Source: Bufo bufo
Lineage: Eukaryota; Chordata; Amphibia; Anura; Bufonidae
Direction of reading: 5' to 3'
Assembly (NCBI RefSeq): GCF_905171765.1
Contig: NC_053389.1
Coordinates: forward strand, 740,963,146 to 741,027,145
Length of the DNA stretch: 64,000 nt
The position numbers were made by a program, and so were the translations under genes. Each line of letters begins with the position of its first letter. The stretch's first letter is position 1. Below the pieces are notes generated by a model. It was given only the letters and a program-made list of their open reading frames with translations. It made no database searches and had not been told where the DNA came from. Positions 57,631-64,000 of the stretch are shown in pieces.

Positions 57631-58010
57631 ATTGACACAATTTGGCCATTTTCACTTAGGGTTGTACTCAATTCTGTTACCAGCGGTTTAGGCATTAATG
57701 GCTGTGTGTTGTGTGTACCCTGACTACTGTTCATTGTATCAAAGTATCATATCTTCAGTGTTGTCCCATGAAAAGATAGAATAAAATATTTACAAAAATG
57801 TGAGGGGTGCACTCACTTTTGTGAGATACTGTAGCTATATCTCTCATTTGTGGGATAACCATTTTAAGCAATAAACAACTTTTATCCACAGCATATTGAA
57901 AATCATAGTCTACCAATATATACTGGCAAATGTTAAATGGACACCCTTTTGGCACACATCTGGCCTACAGAACACTATAGGCACATTGAAGGGGTAGTTC
58001 AAGTGTTTAA

Positions 58011-58260
58011 GGCTACTTTCACACTTGTGTTGTTGTTTTCCGGTATTAAGATTCGGCAGAGGATCTCAATAATGGAAAAAAATGTTTCCGTTTTGCCCTC
58101 GTGCATTCTGAATGGAAAGAGATCAGTTCAGGATGCATCAGGATGTCTTCTGTTTCGGCAGCATTCCGTTTTGTGATCGGACAAAGCGGAAAAAAAACGG
58201 ATCCGTCACAAAAAACAACGCAAGTCAATAGTCACGGATCCATTTTTTTTGGGATCCTAA
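58011..58260. mobile_element. Harbinger-like MITE, partial
   Basis: GGCTACTTTCACAC after TTTAA matches the left end of the MITE at 9170, followed by similar GGATCC/TTCTGAATGG words. No right end. Confidence 0.5.
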
Positions 58261-59209
58261 AAAATTGATCCGTCACCCATTGACTTTTAATGTATTTAGT
58301 GACTGATCAATTTTTTTTGTAGAGCTAGACCAGTGCCCAGTGAGACATCAACCAAGGCACAGTGGGCATCCTAACAGCCTGGACACATTGACTCTGTGGT
58401 TAATGATTCATATACAGTACACAAACTCTAAAAAAAAACTAAGAATTTTCCAGTCAGAATGAATAATATAACTTTCCCCACCAGGTACCTGGCACTTGCA
58501 GATATCTACAGACACTTCCTTTTCTCCATACCAGTTTGGCAGTGGTGTGATCCCCCCAGACAACCCAAAGTGAGGCACCCAGCACACAGCACGACGTGAA
58601 AGCTGGTACAGTCCACCAAGCTCGGATTGTGGCACCGTTTTAAAGTAAGAGGAGACCTGGCGATGTGGAAGGGCATGGAGCCCTTGGTTCCAGGATCTGC
58701 TTGGGTTTCGATGTATTGCCAACCCCTGGCATAATGCAGTGGAGTAGTATTTAATTTATTCCTCTAAATTTAGAATATCCTATTTGTATCTGGCAACCTT
58801 GCTCGACAATAAGATTGACCTTGTAGTAGGGGTATAAATTATATATACAATATATATTTGTGCCCAATTATGTGCTGCATAAATAAATGACCCTCACTAT
58901 CTTACAAACCACCTACCACATGAACCATAAAAACTGTCACATTATAGTTAATAAAAAAATGGGCCTGTTTGATGTAATATTTCAGCAAAGAGAGCAGAAA
59001 GTCGATTTCTCGGCCTGTTATCCCTCTTCCATTTCGCACAATGTTGCACTTCAAACACTTCAATATTCTGCTTCCCCGTGATATGTGATTCATTTAAAAG
59101 GTTTGGAAAGGTTACATCCGTGAAGATATCCAGTGGAGATCTAGAGCACACCATCAGCCTGGATGTCGGCATAACAGAGAGAGTGTACAGACTGAAACTT
59201 CAAATTATC
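58261..59209. other. No gene recognised
   Basis: Open frames of up to 104 codons are present on the minus strand but lack any known domain. AT-rich with T8 runs. Confidence 0.35.
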
Positions 59210-59400
59210 TTAAAGTGGTTGTCCAGTTTCAGGAGGAAACCAGACAACCCCAGAAACTGCCTGTACTTACCTGACAGATCCTGTGTCGCAGCTCCAGTTC
59301 TTCTGGTCAGGCTCTTTTACCAAGCTGCAGTGGTGACATCACATCAACAACACATGACCGCTGCAGCCAATCACTGGCCTTGCAGGGTGCACTGCTAAGG
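59210..59400. mobile_element. TTAA-type repeat, one end
   Basis: TTAAAGTGGTTGTCCAGTTT opens a dispersed repeat. A relative, AAAGGGGTTGTCTGGGTTT, occurs at 61120. No partner end found. Confidence 0.35.
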
Positions 59401-59774
59401 ACAGTAAATGGCTGCAGCAGTCACACTATGAGAAACCAAGTAGTTCAGCTAACCTGCCTGGTGCACGAGCGATCAGTCTCCTTTGGTAAGGAACAAGTGG
59501 AAATCTTAGCACCGTCCCAGTAATTCAAATCATTCACTTTATGAAATATTCTTGCACAAGAAAAAAAAAAGGTCAAAGCAGTATAATCCACATATTTTCG
59601 CAGATTAGCGTGATATTCTGGTTGACGCATTTAGGAAAGTTACTAGTTCCTTACTCATAACCTGTGAGAACACGAGAGAGGATATAAGTATTCACCTCAC
59701 TTCCTCAATCTCCTCCCCTCCACAAGTAAAATGACAATAAATACACTTCAAACCTCAATAATATCACATAAGAT

Positions 59775-60060
59775 CAGTTTTTTATTTTTATTTAAACCAT
59801 TGGGATATGTACTGTTCAACATGAAAATCCCCAAAATCTCTATTTAGTAGGAGTCTTCTCCAATCGCCCCCTTTCACAGGGCGATTAACTCACTCAATAC
59901 CTCTAAATCTGAACGAATTTAAATCCCCCAAATGTGCTTGGCAAAAATATTTAGATACACTTGAGAGATTACGAGCTTGGGTATTATTGGAGTCACAAAA
60001 GTGCTCCCGTATCCTTTCATGTGTCAGATCACACAATGTACACTGAACCTGAACGATCCT
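59775..60060 (-). pseudogene. PLE GIY-YIG endonuclease C-terminal fragment, second lineage
   Basis: On the minus strand: ERIREHFCDSNNTQ, then SVSKYFCQAHLGDLNSFRFR, GIE, stop, VNRPVKGGDWRRLLLNRDF. The RxREH and HxxxHxGD order matches the second half of a PLE GIY-YIG nuclease, but differs strongly from the copy at 10663. One stop is visible. Confidence 0.6.
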
Positions 60061-60261
60061 TTATCTTCTTTTCTTGTTCAAAATATTGCTCTTGTAAAGA
60101 GCAATTGCATTCTAAATGTTTCCATTGTATGTAACGTGTGCAATGATGGGAAACGGCGATCACGCCACTTCCCATCATTTAACCACTCAGATGTCATGTT
60201 CAATGTCGATTGCGGCATCTGTGACACACATTAAGCTGTTCAGGGGTTAATAAAAAATTAA

Positions 60262-60418
60262 TTATACTCACCTCATCCACTTGCTCAGGGAGAGGCTGTC
60301 CACTCCTGTCTTGATTGAAGAAAACTCACCAAAGGACCTGCAGGTCCTTTAAGGGATTTCTTCAATGAAGACGTGAGCGGACGGCCTCTCCGTGAGCAAG
60401 TGGATGAGGTGAGTATAT
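60262..60418. repeat. Hairpin repeat, ~60-bp arms
   Basis: ATACTCACCTCATCCACTTG and its complement bracket a centre with AGGACCTGCAGGTCCT. Likely a fold-back MITE. Confidence 0.75.
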
Positions 60419-60694
60419 ATTTTTTTTATTTTTAGCCACTATTTTAGGAAAAATTGATTCCTTACCATGAACAAGGAGGAAATTCGTGGCAAATAAAATT
60501 TTTATCCAATCCTAAAAAAAGCTCCCGCATATGCCAGGCCCCTCACAGGGAATATACTTACTCGGGTCCCCGCTTCCTGGCCTATCTAGAATCTGACAAA
60601 AGAGTTCTTGAAAAATAGAAGGGGGGTCATAAGAAAGTTTTTGGTAAACATTTTCGTCATTAAGATGACTAATATTCAATATTCAAACTAGTGT

Positions 60695-61082
60695 TCAAAA
60701 GTACCACCGAACTCCCCCTCCCACCTTGTCAGCCACCCTATTGGTTAAATAGTGATTCACGTTCACATCCAAGATAGCCACCAATATGCCCAGAGCGATT
60801 GCGATGTACCAGATCCTGGAATTTATCCAGGACTGGGTGGCACGATTGTATGGAATAGAAAAATGGATTTTTAGTTTGAAAATCATCTGCTCTCACGATA
60901 AAACCATTATAGGACTGGCACTCTTTTACCAATAAACAAGCATCCGCACACTCTGCCTGAAAATGTTTTTTCAATGTAAGTGAGCGAGAATTTTTTTTGA
61001 CATAAAGCATGGTGGAAAATTGATCAAAATGATCTGTGGAGACATAATTCAAACCCTGCGATAATAAAGAAAACTGATTCAT
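60695..61082 (-). pseudogene. Unassigned membrane-protein remnant
   Basis: Two overlapping frames: the first (from 61082) has Cys-rich ECADACLLVKECQSYNGF; a shift near 60860 leads to RIWYIAIALGILVAILDV, a membrane segment, with a short tail. A Cys-rich ectodomain followed by one membrane helix fits a viral-type envelope, but I cannot name the family. Confidence 0.3.
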
Positions 61083-61729
61083 TGAGACAATGTACGGTAG
61101 GAAGATAAATTAATCATGCTCAAAGGGGTTGTCTGGGTTTAGAGCTGAACCGGACATATCCCCTTCTTCCCCCACTTAGCCCCACTGATATGAGTAGAGA
61201 TGGCCTTGCGGTTCGCCCGGCGGTCGTTTCGCAGCGAACTTTGCTCGTTCGCGATTCACGCGCGCCATTTTTTTTGCATAGTGCCGAACTTTGACCCATG
61301 ACACATCCATCAGGTGGGACAGGACAGCCAATTGAGACGTTTCAGCACATGGACACACCCCCTACCTTATAACAGAACCCGATCTGGCAGCCATTTTACA
61401 TTATGTGCTTTGCCAGTGTAGGGAGAGGTTGCATTTTGGAGCAGGGACAGTTAGGGACACCAAACGCTAGCTAATAGGGCCACAAAAGTCCTTTTAATGA
61501 CTGGTATAGGTGTGCTATCGATAGGTGTGATATAGAGAGGTGTGATATACTTATAATATACTTTCTAACATAGAAATTATATTATAGTGTATTTGTATTG
61601 TGCAGCAGTTGTGTGCGGTTCTGCTGCGATATCGCAGTTAGATAGAGGGACAAACGCTATTGGAGTAACTAATTGCAGTGTGATATACCTGTTGCCCCCC
61701 AAAAAACTGCTTGAGTGATGCGATATACC

Positions 61730-62745
61730 TTCTTCCACAAAATCCTGATTGAGGGGTGCTATATACCTGTTTCCGCCAAATACTGATTGAGGGGTGCTAT
61801 ATACCTGTTTCTGCTAAATACTGATTGAGGGGTGCTATATACCTGTTTTCGCCAAATACTGATTGAGCGGTGCTATATACCTGTTTCTGCCAAATACTGA
61901 TTGAGGGGTGCTATATATACCTTTATCCACCAAATACTGATTGAGGGCTGCAATACACCTGCTTCCACAAAATCCTGACAGAGGGGTGCCATATACCTGT
62001 TTCCGCCAAATACTGATTGAGGGGTGCTATATACCTGTCTCCGCCAAATACTGATTGAGGGGTGCTATATACCTGTTTCCGCCTAATACTGATTGAGGGC
62101 TGCAATACACCTGCTTCCACAAAATCCTGACAGAGGGGTGCCATATACCTGTTTCCGCCAAATACTAATTGAGGGGTGCTATATACCTGTTTCCGCCAAA
62201 TACTGATTAAGGGGTGCCATATACCTTTTTCCACTAAATACTGATTAAGGGATGCTATTGCTATATACCTTCTTCCACCAAATACTGATTGAGGGCTGTG
62301 ATACACCTGCTTCCACAAAATACTGATTGAGGGGTACCATATACCTGTTTCCGCCAAATACTGATTGAGGGGTGCCATATACCTTCTTCCACAAAATACT
62401 GATTGAGGGGTGCTATATATCTGTCTCCGCCAAATACTGATTGAGGGGTGCTATATACCTGTTTCCGACAAATACTGATTGAGGGGTGCTATATACCGGT
62501 TTCCGCCAAATACTGATTGAGGGGTGCCATATACATTCTTCCACAAAATACTGATTGAGGGGTGCTATTGCTATATACCTTCTTCCACCAAATACTGATT
62601 GAGGGCTGCAATACACCTGCTTCCACAAAATACTGATTAAGGGGTACCATATACCTGTTTCCGACAAATACTGATTGAGGGGTGCTATATACCGGTTTCC
62701 GCCAAATACTGATTGAGGGCTGCGATAAACCTTCTTCCACAAATA
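61730..62745. repeat. Minisatellite in hAT leader, ~39-bp unit
   Basis: About 26 copies of CAAATACTGATTGAGGGGTG-CTATATACCTGTTTCCGC, with CTTCTTCCAC and GGGCTGCAATACACC variants in a higher-order pattern. The minus-strand frames (SISIWRKQVYS type) follow from unit length and are not genes. Confidence 0.95.
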
Positions 62746-62786
62746 CTGCTCTTCTCTACGGACTTAGGCAGAGGGTCATTTAGAAA

Positions 62787-63471
62787 ATGACAGGCAGAGG
62801 AAGAGGCAGGCCGTTCCACAGGGATGGTAGGGGTCGGGCAGGTGCCTCAGGCCGGAGCCTAAGTGGGAAGTTGGAGTGCGATACATCAAAGGGCGCACCA
62901 GAGTTTGTTGAGTGGCTCACTCAGCCTTCCCCTTCTGCACCCTCCTCATACTCTGTATCTGCACCCTCCTCACTCTCTGCTGTGTGCACCCCCAAAGACC
63001 ACCACCACCATAGCCCCTCCACTTGAGTCAGAGGAATTATTTTCCCATCCATTCCTAGACCTTACCGATGCGCAGCCATTCTTGGCATCGGATGAGGAAG
63101 AGGAGGTAGCAATGGCCGCCACCCAGCGGTCTGACGACAGTACCCATATCAGCCCAAGGAGAGAGGTCTCCGCTGTTGCTGCCTACTCCGAGATCTCTAA
63201 TGTCAGTGGTGGAGAAGGTGACGATGATGACGTGTCGATGGACGTCACGTGGGTGCCCACAAGAGAGGAAGAGGAGGGGAGTTCAGATGGAGAGACGGAG
63301 CAGCAGATAGGGGAGGAGAAGGAGGAGAAGCAGGTAGAACTCGCAGTGCACAGGAGGCAAAAAGCAGACTGCAAATGTATCTGGAGCGAGCCATCCACAA
63401 TGCACGGTCGCATCTTGCGCTCCCAGGATGCTGGCACATGGCTCCGCAGTGTGGGCTTTTTTTAATATGTC
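62787..63471 (+). pseudogene. hAT transposase N-terminal region
   Basis: MTGRGRGRPFHRDGRGRAG is Arg/Gly-rich, then Ser/Pro-rich. The ATG frame stops at 63026, but an overlapping frame continues acidic and Ser-rich (LESEELFSHPFLDLTDAQPF, ISNVSGGEGDDDDVSMDVTW) to about 63465. A frameshift near 62990 is the simplest reading. Confidence 0.65.
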
Positions 63472-64000
63472 AGCTAGTGATAATAGTGTTGCTATCTGCA
63501 GCCTGTGCTGTCAACATATAAGCCCAACACTCACCTAGGGACGACCACGTTAAGAAGGCACCTGGTATCACAACACCGAGCCCAGTGGGAGCAACGCCGT
63601 CAGAACCCACGAAGCCACACTCCCAGTGCTCCACCTCCTGCCTCTTCTCCTTCTCCTCTCTCCTCCCATTTGTCCTCCACTCCACCTTTCACCGTGCAGT
63701 CGTCGCGTTCATCTGGCACAAGGCAGGCTTCCGTGGCCCAAATGTTCAAGCGTAAAAAAAAAAAAAGATGACGCCCAGCGGCTGACTGCTGGCTTGTCGG
63801 AACTGCTAGCCCGCCAACTACTGCCATATAAATTGGTGGACTCGGAGGCCTTTAGAAAATTTGTAGCCATTGGCACACCGCAACGGAAGGTCCCCGGAAG
63901 GAAATATTTCTCCCAGAATGGCATCCCTGAACTACCGGTATATGGCCACGTTCAGCGGCAAATTAATATATCTCTGGCACACAGTGTCAAGATACATCTG
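63472..64000 (+). pseudogene. hAT transposase: BED zinc finger and start of core
   Basis: SASDNSVAICSLC supplies the Cys pair and, in another frame, NTHLGTTTLRRHLVSQH the His pair of a BED finger. After a Lys-rich stretch (FKRKKKKR, 63748-63771) the frame changes again and reads LVDSEAFRKFVAIGTPQRKV and PGRKYFSQNGIPEL, typical of the start of a hAT core. The catalytic region lies beyond 64000. Confidence 0.7.

Larger units (their letters stand above)
54518..57831 (+). mobile_element. Tc1-family transposon (third family), split
   Basis: The ends CAGTATCTCACAAAAGTGAG and complement are flanked by TA (54516-54517, 57832-57833). The PLE-like insertion at 54830-56656 lies ahead of the transposase. 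Confidence 0.85.
54226..57863. mobile_element. Second TTAA-type repeat, copy 2, split by Tc1
   Basis: GAAGGGGTTATCCCAC after TTGA on the left and TGTGGGATAACC before TTTTAA on the right give inverted ends. The original ~325 bp is interrupted by the Tc1 at 54518-57831. Confidence 0.6.
61195..64000 (+). mobile_element. hAT transposon with BED finger, 5' part
   Basis: It starts TAGAGATGGCCTTGCGG, a hAT-style end; GATATGAG (61187-61194) would be the 8-bp duplication. A leader with minisatellite precedes the transposase. The element runs past the window end. Confidence 0.7.

Noticed and set aside
61923..62742. Minus-strand frames of 83-151 codons
   Set aside because: Translation of the 39-bp minisatellite, antisense to the hAT.
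61730..62745. Regularly spaced repeats that might suggest a CRISPR array
   Set aside because: Units are contiguous with no unique spacers, in a eukaryotic transposon.

Overview
The window looks like non-genic DNA from a vertebrate, most likely an anuran amphibian; a fish or another amphibian is the alternative. The evidence is the mix of mobile elements: several Tc1 families, hAT elements with 8-bp target duplications, TTAA-flanked MITEs, Penelope-like elements (PLEs) with GIY-YIG endonuclease, BEL/Pao, Ty3/gypsy, CR1 and a gamma/epsilon-type endogenous retrovirus. I recognise no host protein-coding gene. The only cellular-type gene is a degraded tRNA-Gln-like sequence at 309-378.

Layout. 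637-7615: a BEL/Pao retrotransposon (+) broken by frameshifts and by two Penelope-type insertions. 8260-9990: Tc1 remnants (-) holding a Harbinger-like MITE. 10202-33119: an endogenous retrovirus (+) with R-U5, a tRNA-Lys-type primer site, structured leader repeats, gag scraps, RNase H, integrase and env scraps. It was exploded by insertions: a PLE inverted dimer (10663-13784), a Ty3/gypsy element (14204-26055, minus) that itself holds a 5.6-kb hAT (17510-23144), a second gypsy fragment, a CR1 fragment and a hAT inside env. Within the 5.6-kb hAT lie a palindromic element, a Tc1 and another hAT, so nesting is six levels deep. 33840-34941: a probable old LTR. 34947-37852: a young, non-coding LTR retrotransposon with apparently identical LTRs. 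37858-43666: a Tc1 fragment, a tandem repeat, TTAA elements and a Tc1 copy. 44937-48590: a chromodomain Ty3/gypsy (minus). 50144-53312: a second copy of the same Tc1 family, split by a near-perfect palindrome. 54226-57863: a MITE split by a Tc1, which is split by a PLE-like insertion. 59775-61082: PLE endonuclease and an unassigned membrane-protein remnant (minus). 61195-64000: a hAT transposon running off the window.

Three signals stand out. (1) The non-coding LTR element carries three copies of a ~72-nt three-hairpin domain (GAAA-loop hairpin, covarying stem, GGAG-loop hairpin) with compensatory changes between copies. (2) Five separate insertions share one architecture: a 13-16 bp target duplication, two inverted arms, and a tail on one side only. 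Four PLE-type insertions share a GNAAC-GCGT block, and one of them keeps a hammerhead-like CUGANGA box. (3) The retroviral leader has three tandem hairpins whose stems also covary. All coordinates and family calls come from reading the sequence; no database search was run.
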